From: Paludibacterium sp.
GTDB lineage: Bacteria > Pseudomonadota > Gammaproteobacteria > Burkholderiales > Chromobacteriaceae
Reading direction: 5' to 3'
Length of the DNA: 64,000 nt
Assembly: GCF_019232825.1 (NCBI RefSeq)
Contig: NZ_JAFAND010000117.1
Coordinates: forward strand, 19,507-83,506
Shown here: positions 37,764 through 47,649 of the stretch, one piece after another
Numbering within the stretch: the stretch's first letter is position 1
Layout of the letters: each line of letters begins with the position of its first letter
Notes under the pieces: generated by a model
What the model was told of the DNA's origin: nothing
The model's input: the letters and a program-made list of their open reading frames with translations, nothing else
The model's database searches: none
Translations under genes and position numbers: made by a program

Positions 37764-39020
37764 TCAGCGCCGCGGCACGAAGCGCAGCAAATCGCCCGCC
37801 TGCACCGCGGCGCGGGCGCCGTGCGCCACCGCCACAGACAGGTTCGGCTGCACCTGGATCAGCGAGACGTCGCCGAGCAGGGTTTCCGGCACGCCAAGCT
37901 CGCGGCCGCTTTGCGGGTCGATCACCGCGTTGGACAACCGCTGGCGGTAGACCAGCAGCTTGTCCCCCACCTGCAGACCATCCAGGCCGCCCGCGTCGAG
38001 GAACAGCTGGTCGCCGGCCACGCGCAGCACGCGCGCCGAGAACGGAATGCAGCTGAGCGTCGACGCCACCTCGTTGGTGACGTTGTCCATCAGCGTGTTG
38101 ATCTCCTCGCCGTAGTCGGTCTGCCAGAAGGCTTCCGTGCCGTACACCAGCGGGGTCTTCGGCTGCACGTAGCCGGTGGCGATGGTGGAGAATTGCTGAG
38201 TGCGCAGCAGGCTGCCGGTCAAGCCGTCGTAAATCCACAGCTCCAGCTGAAATTCGCGCGCGGTCGAACGATAGATCAGCCCGGGGCCAAACAGCGCGGC
38301 CGGCGGACCGTTGAAGAACAGGCCTTGTTGGCTGGAGATGGTCGAACCGAAAAACGTCAGGCGCGGCCCGCGGTTGGTCACCGCCGCCGACAATACCCGG
38401 CCGGTGACCACGAACTGGCTATTGGTGCTCGCGGCCAACTGGCGCACGGCGCTCGCCGCCAAGTCCGGCTCGGTCAAATGGCTGTCGGGCAGCACGCCGA
38501 TGTTGCCGGCGTCGCGCGCGGCAAATTCATTGCTGCGCTGGGCCAGGCGGCGCGCCACATCGTGCGCCAGGCGCACACCGAGCGCGTCCAGGTCGCTCGC
38601 GTCGGCCTCATGATCGATATAGAAATATGCCGCCACCACGCGGCGGCGCAGCGCGCGACCGACGGGCGAACGGCAGCCGGCCGCCGTATGCGCGGTAGCC
38701 GGATCGGGATCGATGCTGACGCGGACCTGGTAAAGGCCGCCCTCCTCGTGCTCTTCCAGCACGCGCACCTTGCCGGAAATCGGCGCCGCCGACAGGCTGG
38801 TCGATTCGCTCACCTGGCCGGAGTTCATATACTGCGCCGAGTCGACCTGCGCCCCTTGCGACAGCGCCGCTTGACGCAGCGCGTCCTGAATCGCCATCTC
38901 GCGCGCGGCGGTGGCGCCGGCGTCCATGGGCGCCGTGCCGTTAGCCTCGATCGGCGCCGCGGACGCCGCCACACAAAACAAAGCCGCCACGAGGGCGGCG
39001 CAGAATCGGTTCAGGCGCAT
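37764..39020 (-). CDS. flgT: Flagellar assembly protein FlgT
   Basis: 418 residues from ATG 39020, chosen over the ATG two codons upstream because AGGA is well spaced from it. Signal peptide ends about ASAA. The protein has the three-part FlgT build: N-terminal domain with AAREMAIQDALRQAALSQGAQV, middle domain with TNSQFVVTGRVLSAA and a beta-rich C-terminal domain with GDKLLVYRQ. FlgT forms the H-ring around the LP ring of polar flagella in Vibrio. Located 12 nt after flgP, which supports the call. Confidence 0.85.
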   Translation of the reverse strand: MRLNRFCAALVAALFCVAASAAPIEANGTAPMDAGATAAREMAIQDALRQAALSQGAQVDSAQYMNSGQVSESTSLSAAPISGKVRVLEEHEEGGLYQVRVSIDPDPATAHTAAGCRSPVGRALRRRVVAAYFYIDHEADASDLDALGVRLAHDVARRLAQRSNEFAARDAGNIGVLPDSHLTEPDLAASAVRQLAASTNSQFVVTGRVLSAAVTNRGPRLTFFGSTISSQQGLFFNGPPAALFGPGLIYRSTAREFQLELWIYDGLTGSLLRTQQFSTIATGYVQPKTPLVYGTEAFWQTDYGEEINTLMDNVTNEVASTLSCIPFSARVLRVAGDQLFLDAGGLDGLQVGDKLLVYRQRLSNAVIDPQSGRELGVPETLLGDVSLIQVQPNLSVAVAHGARAAVQAGDLLRFVPRR

Positions 39021-39032
39021 GGCCATCCTGGA

Positions 39033-39713
39033 TTATTGAGCGTTATAGAAGTTGCTGCCGTAGCGGGCATTGGCGCAGGCGCTGTTGTCCACGCCGCATT
39101 GTACCCCTTGCGCGCCGCTTTGCTGCGCGGCCTTCATCACACTGCCGGTCTGCTGCAGCGCGCTCTTGAATTGCAGGTAGAAATCCTTGTCCAGCACGAT
39201 CTCGGCGATCACCTCGCTCGAGCCGTCGGCGTGCATCGAGGTGGAAACGATGTTCACCCCGCGCAGGTAGGCATCGACATAGGTGCGGAAGCTATCGCTG
39301 ACCGACACCATGTTGGCCACCGAGCTGTTGCCCACCAGCTTCATGCCCTGGACTTGTTCGGCGATGGCGCGGAAGGCATCGAGCTTGGCGGCGCGGATCG
39401 ACAGCAGCTTGCGTTGCGAGGCGGTCAGCGAGCGCGATACCGGTACCGTGCCTTCGCCGGTGACGCGAACCTTGATCGGTTGATAGGGGTCGACTTCCTT
39501 GACCACCACCTTCGGGGCTTCCGGCTCGATACCAGCACCGACATAGCCGACGCCGGTACGGGCATCGGTCGATGCGACGTCGGGCGTGCTCATCGGCGCG
39601 GGTACGGTGGCCACCGGCTGGGCGGCGGGCGGGGTCATGACTTGAGGGTTGTCGGCGTGAGCGCAGCCGGCCAACAACAGCAGCAGCGGAATGATTTTAT
39701 AGGTGTTCTTCAT
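39033..39713 (-). CDS. flgP: LPP20-family lipoprotein FlgP
   Basis: 226 residues from ATG 39713. Signal peptide with lipobox LLAGC at about residue 17. The later part SLTASQRKLLSIRAAKLDAFRAIAEQVQGMKL with DSFRTYVDAYLRGVNIVS is typical of the LPP20/FlgP family, outer-membrane lipoproteins that build a ring or disk around the flagellar base. C-terminal CGVDNSACANARYGSNFYNAQ is unusual. Translated just before flgT, 12 nt apart. Confidence 0.85.
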   Translation of the reverse strand: MKNTYKIIPLLLLLAGCAHADNPQVMTPPAAQPVATVPAPMSTPDVASTDARTGVGYVGAGIEPEAPKVVVKEVDPYQPIKVRVTGEGTVPVSRSLTASQRKLLSIRAAKLDAFRAIAEQVQGMKLVGNSSVANMVSVSDSFRTYVDAYLRGVNIVSTSMHADGSSEVIAEIVLDKDFYLQFKSALQQTGSVMKAAQQSGAQGVQCGVDNSACANARYGSNFYNAQ

Positions 39714-39812
39714 GTCAGACCCCATTTGTAATATTTCGAATGGTATGAACCAATGCCAGCAAACGTCAACCGCTTCTTCGTCCGTTTAAAGGAAAACTTG
39801 AGAAAAAACAGC

Positions 39813-40709
39813 CTAACGTGCCTGTTTTAATAAGAAATTAGCCACTCGTCCCCCCAGTACGTTGACCACCAGACCGGCGAGCAGCAGCACGCTGCCCAGC
39901 GCCTGCACCGCGGTCAGCTGCTCGCCCAGCAGCAACATCGAGCAGACCAGCGCCACGAGCGGCGCCAACAGCGAGAACGGCGCCACCGAGTTGGCCGGAT
40001 AGCGCGACAACAACCGGCTCCAGATGCCGTAGCCGAGCATCGACGCGGCCAAGGCCAGATAGGCCACCGCAGCCAGCGAGCCCCAGGAGAAATGTGTCAG
40101 CGCCTGCCAGTCGCGCGCGCCGCCCTCCAGCCACAGCGACATGGCCAAAAACGGCAGCGGCGGCACCAAGGCGGACCACACCACGAGCCCCAGCGGTTCG
40201 ATCTGCATGCCGCGCCGGACCATGACCCGCACCACCACGTTCGACATCGCCCAACTGCTGGCGGCGATGAGTGTCAACACGAAGCCCAGCAGCGTCATAT
40301 TGGCGCCATGGGTGGCGCCGATCAGCCCCAGCCCGGCGGCCGCCAACAAAAGCCCGGTGAGCTGGCTCACGCGCCAGTGCTCACGCAGCAGCAGCGCGGC
40401 AAACAGCATGGTGAAGAATGCCTGCGACTGCAGCACCACCGACGCCAGGCCGGCCGGCATACCGAACTTGATGGCGCAGAACAGGCCGGCAAACTGGCCG
40501 AAGCCGACGGTCAGACCGTAGAGTGCGAGCCAACGCCAGGGCAGGCGCGGCCGCGCCACCCAGAAAAGACCGGCGAACGCCACGGCGCTAAAGCGAAGGC
40601 AGCCCAGCAACAGCGGCGGCACGTCGGCCACGCCCCACTTGATGACCACAAAATTAAAGCCCCACAGCACAATCACCAGCAGGGCTTGGAGAATATCCGG
40701 AGTCTGCAT
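39813..40709 (-). CDS. EamA/DMT-family metabolite exporter
   Basis: 298 residues from ATG 40709 (site GAGGACC). Ten hydrophobic helices in two EamA repeats of about 140 residues each; the start ILQALLVIVLWGFNFVVIKWGVADVPP is characteristic. These inner-membrane proteins export amino acids or related metabolites. Substrate unknown. It is 42 nt downstream of gltX on the same strand. Confidence 0.88.
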   Translation of the reverse strand: MQTPDILQALLVIVLWGFNFVVIKWGVADVPPLLLGCLRFSAVAFAGLFWVARPRLPWRWLALYGLTVGFGQFAGLFCAIKFGMPAGLASVVLQSQAFFTMLFAALLLREHWRVSQLTGLLLAAAGLGLIGATHGANMTLLGFVLTLIAASSWAMSNVVVRVMVRRGMQIEPLGLVVWSALVPPLPFLAMSLWLEGGARDWQALTHFSWGSLAAVAYLALAASMLGYGIWSRLLSRYPANSVAPFSLLAPLVALVCSMLLLGEQLTAVQALGSVLLLAGLVVNVLGGRVANFLLKQAR

Positions 40710-40751
40710 GCACGGTCCTCGCCGGGGCATGCCGCACCCCGGGGTTGAAAA

Positions 40752-42137
40752 TCAGCCTTTCATGCGCTTGAGCACTTCTTCCTTGCCCATCAGCGCCAGC
40801 ACGGCGTCCACCGACGGCGTCTGCGCGGTGCCGCACACCAGCACGCGCAACGGCATGCCGAGCTGGCCCATCTTGATGCCCTCATCCTGGCAGAACGGTT
40901 TGAACAATTCGTGAATCGCCTCGGCGCTCCAGCTCGGCAACGCCGCCAGCCGCTCGGCGAAACGCGTCATGCGCGCGCGCGCCTCCTCAGGCAGATGCTT
41001 GGCCACGTCTTCCGCCGACGCTTCGCGTTTGCGGTAGAAGTAGTCGGATTCGCGCGCGAGCGCGTTGACGTCCTGCACGCGTTCGCGCACCAGCGCCAGG
41101 ACCTCGGTCAGCGCCGGGCCATCGGCGAGCGCGATGCCCTCGGCCGCGAGGCGCGGGGTCACCAGATCGGCCAGCCGCTGCAGGTCGGCGCACTTGATAT
41201 GCTGGGCGTTGAGCCACAGCAGCTTTTCGCCGTCGAAGCGCGACGCCGAGGCGCTGACGTCCTTCAAATCGAACCAGTCGATGAACTGCGGCATGTCGAA
41301 GAACTCGTCGTCACCATGGCCCCAGCCCAGACGCGCCAGGTAGTTGAGCAGCGCCTCGGGCAGAATGCCGCGGTCGGCATAGTCGACCACGCTGACCGCG
41401 TCGCGGCGCTTCGACATCTTCTGGCCGTTCTCGTTGAGGATCATCGGCAAGTGGGCGTACACCGGCAGCGGCGCGCCCAGCGCCTGCAGAATGTTGATCT
41501 GGCGCGGGGTATTGTTGACGTGGTCGTCGCCGCGGATCACATGGGTGATCTGCATGTCCCAATCGTCCACCACCACGCAGAAGTTATAGGTCGGACTGCC
41601 GTCCGGACGGGCGATGATCAAGTCGTCCAGCTCTTGATTGCTGATCTCGATGCGGCCCTTGACCGCGTCGTCCCAAGCCACCACGCCATCCAGCGGCGTC
41701 TTGAAACGCACCACAGGCTCGACGCCGGCAGGCGCCGGCGGCAGCGTCTTGCCCGGCTCCGGGCGCCAGCGACGGTCGTAGCGCGGCTTCTCGCCACGCG
41801 CCTCCTGCTCGGCGCGCATCGCCTCCAGCTCTTCCTTGCTGCAATAGCAGTAGTAGGCGTGGCCGGCGTCCACCAACTGCCGGATCACTTCCTTATAACG
41901 GTCGAAGCGGTGAGTCTGATAGAACGGGCCTTCATCGTAATCCAGGCCGACCCAATGCATGCCGTCGAGAATCGCCTTCACCGACTCCGGGGTTGAACGC
42001 TCGAGATCGGTGTCTTCGATGCGCAGCACGAACACGCCGTGGTGCTTGCGGGCAAAGGCCCAGGAAAACAGCGCGGTGCGCACGCCGCCGATGTGCAGAA
42101 AACCGGTCGGGCTCGGAGCGAAACGGGTACGGATCAT
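40752..42137 (-). CDS. gltX: Glutamyl-tRNA synthetase
   Basis: 461 residues. Class I signatures HIGG in [18 protein letters not shown] and KMSKR in [13 protein letters not shown]. Nothing is missing from the catalytic core; the C-terminal anticodon-binding domain is complete. It charges tRNA-Glu. In proteobacteria with two GluRS genes one can be specialised for tRNA-Gln; that cannot be told from this window. Confidence 0.97.
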   Translation of the reverse strand: MIRTRFAPSPTGFLHIGGVRTALFSWAFARKHHGVFVLRIEDTDLERSTPESVKAILDGMHWVGLDYDEGPFYQTHRFDRYKEVIRQLVDAGHAYYCYCSKEELEAMRAEQEARGEKPRYDRRWRPEPGKTLPPAPAGVEPVVRFKTPLDGVVAWDDAVKGRIEISNQELDDLIIARPDGSPTYNFCVVVDDWDMQITHVIRGDDHVNNTPRQINILQALGAPLPVYAHLPMILNENGQKMSKRRDAVSVVDYADRGILPEALLNYLARLGWGHGDDEFFDMPQFIDWFDLKDVSASASRFDGEKLLWLNAQHIKCADLQRLADLVTPRLAAEGIALADGPALTEVLALVRERVQDVNALARESDYFYRKREASAEDVAKHLPEEARARMTRFAERLAALPSWSAEAIHELFKPFCQDEGIKMGQLGMPLRVLVCGTAQTPSVDAVLALMGKEEVLKRMKG

Positions 42138-42204
42138 GAGTCGGGTCCAGCAGGGAAAAATAAACGCTTATTGTACGCTGTCGGCAAAAGCCGCCGCAAA
42201 TCGG

Positions 42205-43401
42205 TTACGACCGATGGCGCGCGCCGCGCCAGGCGGAAACCCCGGCCGCGGCGCCCAACACGCACGCCGCCACGCTCCAGCCTGTGCCCTCGGGCAGCCA
42301 TAGCGCCAGCATGGCGGCCACACCGGCCAGCATCTGCTGCAGAAAACCGCATAGCGCCATCGCCATGCCGCCCTGGTCGCGCCCGTCGTCCACCGCCAGC
42401 GCCATGCTGTTGGGAAACACCACCGCTTGACTGAACACCGCCCAGCCGTAAAGCAGCACGAACAGCGGCATCCCCAACGCACCCTGCCCGCGCCACAGCC
42501 CCATCCACAACCAGATTGCCAACCCCGCCAGCACCAGTTGCAGCCCGCCGTGCCGCAGCAGTTGCCGCGCGCCGTGACGCAGCGCCCAGCGGTGCACGAA
42601 GAGCGAGCCCGCCAGGTAACAACCGGCGAACAGCAGCCCCAGCGCGCCAAAGGCGGTCGCGCCCAGCGCGAAATGGCGCCGGAAGACGAATGGGCTCGCC
42701 TGCTGCAGCGTCACCACTACCGCGTAGCCCCAGCCGCCGGCGCTTGCCGCCAGCAGATAGCGCGGCCGGCCAAGCAGCGTCTTGACCGCCCGCCAGCCGT
42801 CGGCTTGCCCCGCCGCGGCCATCGGCGCGATGCGCACCCGCCGCGTGAGCAGCAGCGACGCCAGCGCCGCGACGGCCATCACCGCGAAACCGGCCGGCCA
42901 GCGCGCATAACGCGCGATCAAGCCGCCGACGAACTGCCCGCCGCCCAGCGCACAGATGAACGCCATCGACAACAAGGACAAACGGCGCGCCAGCTCGTTG
43001 CCTTGCCACTGGTCGCGCACCAGAATGCGGCCGATGATGGTCGCGCCGCCGGCGGACGCGCCTTGCACGGCACGCAGTAACAGCAGTTCTCCATACGAGG
43101 CGCAAAACGCCAGGCCCAGGCTGCTGGCGAAGAACAGCCACAGCGACGCCATGAGCGGCGCGCGCCGCCCCCAGCGATCGGCGGCCCGGCCCCACAACAG
43201 CAATGGCGCGGCGGCCGACAAGACAAAGATGGAAATCGACAACTCGACCTGGTTCGGCGTCAGCGCCAAATCGCGCGCCACCTCTGGCAGCGACGGCAAG
43301 TACACGGTGGTCGCCATCTGCGCCATGAACACCAGCAGGCAAGCCAACGGCACGATGCCGCCGCCGTGTGACGGGTGGGGGTTGGTATTGGGTTGCGCCA
43401 T
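42205..43401 (-). CDS. MFS multidrug transporter (Bcr/CflA-like, 12 TM)
   Basis: 398 residues from ATG 43401 (a TTG one codon earlier is possible). Twelve hydrophobic helices; motif A GRAADRWGRRAPL between helices 2 and 3 and YLPSLPEVARDLALTPNQVELSISIF in the first periplasmic loop and second helix are typical of the DHA1 Bcr/CflA group. It lies downstream of an AraC regulator on the same strand with a gap of 97 nt, a frequent pairing in which the regulator controls the pump. Confidence 0.87.
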   Translation of the reverse strand: MAQPNTNPHPSHGGGIVPLACLLVFMAQMATTVYLPSLPEVARDLALTPNQVELSISIFVLSAAAPLLLWGRAADRWGRRAPLMASLWLFFASSLGLAFCASYGELLLLRAVQGASAGGATIIGRILVRDQWQGNELARRLSLLSMAFICALGGGQFVGGLIARYARWPAGFAVMAVAALASLLLTRRVRIAPMAAAGQADGWRAVKTLLGRPRYLLAASAGGWGYAVVVTLQQASPFVFRRHFALGATAFGALGLLFAGCYLAGSLFVHRWALRHGARQLLRHGGLQLVLAGLAIWLWMGLWRGQGALGMPLFVLLYGWAVFSQAVVFPNSMALAVDDGRDQGGMAMALCGFLQQMLAGVAAMLALWLPEGTGWSVAACVLGAAAGVSAWRGARHRS

Positions 43402-43498
43402 CAATCTTGGTCCGGCAAAAGAGACAATCTCATGCTAACGAGACTCCGCTGGACGCGCCGCTGCCAACGCGCCAATCACGGCGGCGAATCGGACAAGT

Positions 43499-44272
43499 TC
43501 AGTCTTTGCCCTGCCGGGCATAGTCAGAGGGCGAACGCCGCATCAAGCGGCGAAACATCGCGGCGAAGGCGCCGGGATTGTCGTAGCCCAGATCGAGCGC
43601 CACAGTACTGACCGGCTCGCCGGCCGCTAGGCGCGGCAGCGCGTTCATCACGCTCAGATGCTGCCGCCACAGCTGGTAGGACATGCCCAACTCGCTGACG
43701 AACAAGCGCGACAGCGTCCGGCCCGAAGCGCCGACGGCGCGCGCCAACGTATCCAATCCGCGCGGGTCGGACGGATCGGCGGCCAGCTGCGCGCACACCC
43801 GCGCCAGCCGCTCGTCGGCATTCACCGGCATCGGCAGGCTCAGGTCGTCCGACCAGGCCAGTTCATCCACCAGCAACTGCATCAGGCGTTGCTCGCGCTC
43901 ATCGGAGCATCGCACCCGCTCGGTGCGCACCAGCCGCAGGATCAGCTCGCGCAGCAACGCGGAAACCGTCAGCGCGCGCGGCTCTGCCGGCAAGCGCGTC
44001 ATATAGAGCGAGTCCGGCATCACATACAACGTGCGCAACGACACCGCCCCGCGGGCGCGCATGCAGTGCGCCATGCCGGGCGGCATCCACACGCCGCGCT
44101 GCGGCGGCAGCAGCCACATGCGGTCGCCGCATTGCAGCGTCATCACACCGCTGATCGCCACGATCAGTTGCCCCTCGGCGTGCGCATGCGGCCCGGTGCC
44201 GTCACCTGGCGCGTAGTCGCGCGCCAACGTCCAGGCCGACAGATCAGCCGACAGTTGCGTCATGAGCGTCAT
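43499..44272 (-). CDS. AraC-family regulator with N-terminal cupin
   Basis: 257 residues. Cupin ligand domain (about 15-95; HAHAEGQLIVAISGVM) then an AraC DNA-binding domain with two HTH motifs (LDTLARAVGASGRTLSRLFVSELG and VSTVALDLGYDNPGAFAAMFRRLM). The layout matches NimR-type regulators that control a neighbouring MFS pump, which fits the next gene. Confidence 0.9.
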   Translation of the reverse strand: MTLMTQLSADLSAWTLARDYAPGDGTGPHAHAEGQLIVAISGVMTLQCGDRMWLLPPQRGVWMPPGMAHCMRARGAVSLRTLYVMPDSLYMTRLPAEPRALTVSALLRELILRLVRTERVRCSDEREQRLMQLLVDELAWSDDLSLPMPVNADERLARVCAQLAADPSDPRGLDTLARAVGASGRTLSRLFVSELGMSYQLWRQHLSVMNALPRLAAGEPVSTVALDLGYDNPGAFAAMFRRLMRRSPSDYARQGKD

Positions 44273-44322
44273 TGGCCACGAAAGGGAAGGAAAACGTCGA
44301 TTTTAATATGAAATATGGGTAA

Positions 44323-45192
44323 TCAGAGCTGCGATTGTGATTCGCTCGCCGGCGGACGCGGCAGCGACGGCGCCGAACTGTCGCCGGGCAGCGTACTGTC
44401 CGGCGGGCTCGACAGCCAGCGGAAGACGGTCAGCGACACGACGCGGTAGTCCGGCAAGCTGCCTCGGCAGGTCAGGCACACCGGTTTGCCGTTGCGCAGC
44501 CGCAGCGCCTCGTCGACGCGATTGCCGTAAATCGCCACTTTATGATCGTGCTGCCACTTGAGCAGCACCTGTCCGAGCCACGGCATCGACACGTCATCGT
44601 GTCCGTAAGGATTGCGGTAGGCGGTCAGCCACAGATGCCCGGCGTCGTCCTGATTGAGCAAGATCGCCTGGTAGGCCACGGTCACCGCGTCGCCGACGCT
44701 GACGAGACTCGCCAAGTCGAGCGCGTCGGGATTCTTTAGGCGCACACAGCCGTGGCTGCGGAAACCCGGCACGCTCCCCGGCGCGTTGGTGCCGTGCATG
44801 CCCAAACCGAGCCCCGGCTCGCCAAAACGGATGAACACCTTGCCCAACGGATTATCGGGCCCGGGCGGCACGGCGGTTTGCACCGGTTTGCCCTGCGCGC
44901 GCATTTCGTCCTGAATCGACTTGGGCACGTGCCAGGTCGGATCGTGGTAAATGCCGGTGATGTCGAAACTGCCGGTCGGCGTGCCGGTCAGCATCTTGCC
45001 CACCGCCACCGGCCACGACTTCACCAGCTTGCCATCCTGATAGAGAAAGAGGCGGGTTTGCGGCACGTTGATCACCACCTGACGGCCGCTGTCGGCCACT
45101 TGCACATCCGGTTCGGGCAATCCGGCGCGCGCGCCGACGCATGCCAGCAACAGTCCCATGCTTGCCACGAACTTGACCATCCCGACCTTCAT
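44323..45192 (-). CDS. L,D-transpeptidase (YkuD domain)
   Basis: 289 residues. Signal peptide about residues 1-23 (LLACVGARA). The YkuD active site is intact: MHGTNAPGSV with histidine, then SHGCVRL with the catalytic cysteine. Such enzymes attach Braun-type lipoprotein or make 3-3 cross-links in periplasmic murein. A C-terminal tail from about residue 235 is proline/serine-rich. Divergent from rlmD. Confidence 0.9.
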   Translation of the reverse strand: MKVGMVKFVASMGLLLACVGARAGLPEPDVQVADSGRQVVINVPQTRLFLYQDGKLVKSWPVAVGKMLTGTPTGSFDITGIYHDPTWHVPKSIQDEMRAQGKPVQTAVPPGPDNPLGKVFIRFGEPGLGLGMHGTNAPGSVPGFRSHGCVRLKNPDALDLASLVSVGDAVTVAYQAILLNQDDAGHLWLTAYRNPYGHDDVSMPWLGQVLLKWQHDHKVAIYGNRVDEALRLRNGKPVCLTCRGSLPDYRVVSLTVFRWLSSPPDSTLPGDSSAPSLPRPPASESQSQL

Positions 45193-45240
45193 TCCGCTTT
45201 GCCCGTCTCTGATTTAACTTGCCGCCCGCGGCATGGATAC

Positions 45241-45269
45241 AAAAAGCGCTGCGCGAAACGCCGCTTTTT
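45241..45269. terminator. Terminator-like hairpin in a divergent promoter region
   Basis: AAAAAGC (45241-45247) pairs with GCTTTTT (45263-45269), with an inner GCG-AAA-CGC stem at 45251-45260. It lies between the divergent ldt and rlmD starts, where no transcript should need to end. In the rlmD direction it would be in, or just ahead of, the leader. Confidence 0.5.
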
Positions 45270-45309
45270 GAGAAAATCGACTCTTTAGTGGTTGATTTGG
45301 CACCGAACA

Positions 45310-46866
45310 ATGAATTCGTCCGAAACGATGGCCCTGGTTGAGTCGCTCGACCATGAAGGGCACGGCGTTGCGCATGTCGATGGTAAAACCATTTTTATCG
45401 ACGGAGCGCTACCTTACGAGCGTGTAATATACCGCTCTTATCGCAAAAAACCCACTTTCGAAAACGCCGACACAGTCTCGGTGCTGAAAGAAAGCTTTAT
45501 CCGCACCACCCCGCGCTGTCCGCATTACGACACCTGCGGCGGCTGTTCGATGCAGCACGTCGACTTCTCCGCCCAAGTGGCGATCAAGCAACGCGTGCTC
45601 GAGGACAATCTGCGCCACATCGGCAAGGTCAAGGCCGAGCGCATGCTGACGCCGATCGCCGGTCCGGCCTGGGGCTACCGCCACCGCGCCCGCCTGTCGG
45701 CGCGCTGGATTCCGCGCAAGGACACCGTGCTGGTCGGCTTCCACGAGAAGCGCTCCAGCTACATCGCCGACATGCACGAATGCCACATCCTGCCGCCGCA
45801 CATCTCGGCGCTGTTGATGCCGTTGCGTGATCTGATCGCCCGGCTATCGATCCGCGAACGCATGCCGCAAGTCGAGCTGGCGGTGGGCGAAAACGTCGAC
45901 ATCCTGGTGTTGCGCAATATGGACGCCATCACCCAGGACGATGAAGCGAAGCTACGCGCCTTTGCCGACCAGCACACCGGCGAACGCCCGCTGCAGCTGT
46001 GGCTGCAGCCCAAGGGGCCGGAGACCTGTTATCCGTTCTATCCGCACAAGGCGCCGCGGCTGACCTACCGCCTGCCCGAATACAACATCGAGATGCCTTA
46101 CAACCCGACCGAGTTCACCCAGGTCAACCCGCAGATCAACGCCATCATGGTCAAGCGCGCGCTGGGCATGCTCGATCCGCAGCCGGGCGAACGCATCGCC
46201 GACATGTTCTGCGGCATCGGCAACTTCACCCTGCCGATCGCGCGTAGCGGCGCCCAAGTGCACGGCATGGAAGGCAGCGAGGCGCTGGTGCGCCGCGCGC
46301 GCGAAAACGCCGCGCACAATGGCCTGCAAGATCGCGTCAGCTACGAGATGGCCAACCTGTTCGACGTCACCGACGAAAGCTTCGCGGCACTCGGCAAGTT
46401 CGACAAAATGTTGATCGACCCGCCGCGCGACGGCGCGGTGCAACTGGTCAAGGCACTGTACGACGACACCGCGCCGCAACGGCTGGTGTACGTGTCGTGC
46501 AACCCGGCCACGCTGGCGCGCGACGCCGGTATCCTGGTGCACCTGAAGGGTTACACGCTCAAGGCGGCGGGCATCATCAACATGTTCCCGCACACCGCGC
46601 ACGTGGAAAGCGTCGCCTGGTTCGAGAAGACCGGCCCAGGCAAGAGCCGCGAGGAAATCGCCGCGCTGGAAGCCGCGGAAGCCGAGCGCATCGCCGCGGG
46701 CAAGGCGGCCAAGGAAGCCAAGAAGAAGGCCGAAGCCGAGGCGTTGGCCCAGGTGCAGAAACAAGCGGCGGCGAAAAAGGAAGCGCGCTACCAGCACTAC
46801 CTGGCCAACAAGGACTACTACGACAACCGCAGCAAGGCGCAGGACGAGGAGAAAACGTCGGAGTAA
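45310..46866 (+). CDS. rlmD: 23S rRNA (uracil-1939-C5)-methyltransferase RlmD
   Basis: 518 residues from ATG 45310, longer than the ~430 usual in E. coli. N-terminal TRAM-like part ([17 protein letters not shown]), iron-sulfur cluster cysteines ([14 protein letters not shown] plus a later HECHI), SAM-binding [13 protein letters not shown] and catalytic DPPRDGA and [12 protein letters not shown], so the enzyme should be active. Residues about 440-518 form a Lys/Ala/Glu-rich coiled tail ([20 protein letters not shown]) with no counterpart in the standard enzyme. Confidence 0.93.
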   Translation: MNSSETMALVESLDHEGHGVAHVDGKTIFIDGALPYERVIYRSYRKKPTFENADTVSVLKESFIRTTPRCPHYDTCGGCSMQHVDFSAQVAIKQRVLEDNLRHIGKVKAERMLTPIAGPAWGYRHRARLSARWIPRKDTVLVGFHEKRSSYIADMHECHILPPHISALLMPLRDLIARLSIRERMPQVELAVGENVDILVLRNMDAITQDDEAKLRAFADQHTGERPLQLWLQPKGPETCYPFYPHKAPRLTYRLPEYNIEMPYNPTEFTQVNPQINAIMVKRALGMLDPQPGERIADMFCGIGNFTLPIARSGAQVHGMEGSEALVRRARENAAHNGLQDRVSYEMANLFDVTDESFAALGKFDKMLIDPPRDGAVQLVKALYDDTAPQRLVYVSCNPATLARDAGILVHLKGYTLKAAGIINMFPHTAHVESVAWFEKTGPGKSREEIAALEAAEAERIAAGKAAKEAKKKAEAEALAQVQKQAAAKKEARYQHYLANKDYYDNRSKAQDEEKTSE

Positions 46867-46892
46867 GCCGTCTGCATCCCGACTCGATCCAG

Positions 46893-46932
46893 AGACAGTC
46901 CATTCTCACGGGGTGAATGGCTGTCTTTTTTT
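46893..46932 (+). terminator. Rho-independent terminator of rlmD
   Basis: AGACAG-T-CCATTC (46893-46905) pairs with GAATGG-CTGTCT (46915-46926) and is followed by seven T residues. It closes the conserved GC-rich block; a less GC-rich stretch starts immediately after it. Confidence 0.93.
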
Positions 46933-47313
46933 ATGGCCTGGCAAGAATGGCTTTCGAACCGACCAGCAATTCAGACAAAGTGCCGCCCTCCCTTATGGAA
47001 GAGCGTGGGACCACCCCAAATCGCCGCTTTCATCCATGTAGACCGTAGCGTTCATCGTTACCATCATGACAGTGGCCTCTCGGATGAGAGGCCACGAAAA
47101 GTTCGGTACCCAGCTTTGACGCGTTCATAACGCGCTTACGATCATGACGAGCTTTGTCGCGAAGTGCCTGGGCGTTTATCTACTTACACCGATCTCGTCA
47201 TTACGCCCGCATTCTGGGTGCCCTCTACCGCACCGTCAATGGAGGCCGGTCGCAGGAGTAAGCCATTCAAGCCGTGCGTTGCTTCGCGAACGCACGCTGC
47301 CCGATCTTCGGCC
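46933..47313. other. Gene-poor stretch at the start of a possible island
   Basis: No reading frame here has a ribosome binding site and protein-like composition. I see one 9-bp hairpin (GTGGCCTCT at 47072-47080, AGAGGCCAC at 47087-47095) and a REP-like arm (47271-47302). No transposase, integrase, tRNA or clear att repeat can be recognised; a decayed element is possible but not shown. Confidence 0.5.
47271..47302 (+). repeat. REP-like right arm
   Basis: GCCGTGCGTTGCTTCGCGAA then CGCACGCTGCCC is nearly identical to the right arms at 862-893 and 970-1001, one base changed near the end. The left arm of the unit is absent. Confidence 0.75.
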
Positions 47314-47330
47314 GAGGGGCGAAGCCCCTC
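47314..47330 (-). terminator. Hairpin behind the 85-residue orphan gene
   Basis: GAGGGGC (47314-47320), GAA loop, GCCCCTC (47324-47330). It lies 16 nt past the stop of the minus-strand small gene. No T-run follows, so termination is uncertain. Confidence 0.5.
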
Positions 47331-47346
47331 GCCTCCGGTTAACGCC

Positions 47347-47604
47347 TTATTCGGCGGTTAAGATCACGCATCCCGCCACGCGCCGGGTTCGCACCGGTTC
47401 CGGCAAATACATCCAAGAACGCTCCGAATCGACGCGCAGCGACGACCACGGCAGACGGCTATCGATGATCAGCCGGCAGATGCCGGGGTCGGCTTGGCCC
47501 GCGCGTGGCGCGCACAGTTCAGAGATCAGAGAGAACAGCGGCAGTTGCTGGAGGTCGCGGTTTGAAGCGGCGGTGGAGATTGCAGTACGATGTGAGATAG
47601 CCAT
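47347..47604 (-). CDS. Orphan small protein, 85 residues, unknown
   Basis: Supported by a strong site (AGGAGAAG) 7 nt before the ATG, by two stable hairpins in its leader (47650-47703) and by a hairpin after its stop. The protein starts MAISHRTAISTAASNRDLQQ, has LPLFSLISELC and a basic, leucine-rich middle part, and ends RVAGCVILTAE; no signal peptide or membrane helix. I do not recognise the family. It is the only plausible gene in 46933-47932. The overlapping plus-strand frame at 47144-47623 has no such support. Confidence 0.55.
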   Translation of the reverse strand: MAISHRTAISTAASNRDLQQLPLFSLISELCAPRAGQADPGICRLIIDSRLPWSSLRVDSERSWMYLPEPVRTRRVAGCVILTAE

Positions 47605-47649
47605 ATCAACTTCTCCTGGTTAAGGGATTGCAGAGTTGGTGTGGTCAGC

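Noticed and set aside
47144..47623. 159-codon plus-strand frame across the gene-poor stretch
   Set aside because: Runs through a REP arm and a hairpin, has no ribosome binding site, and overlaps a better-supported minus-strand gene.
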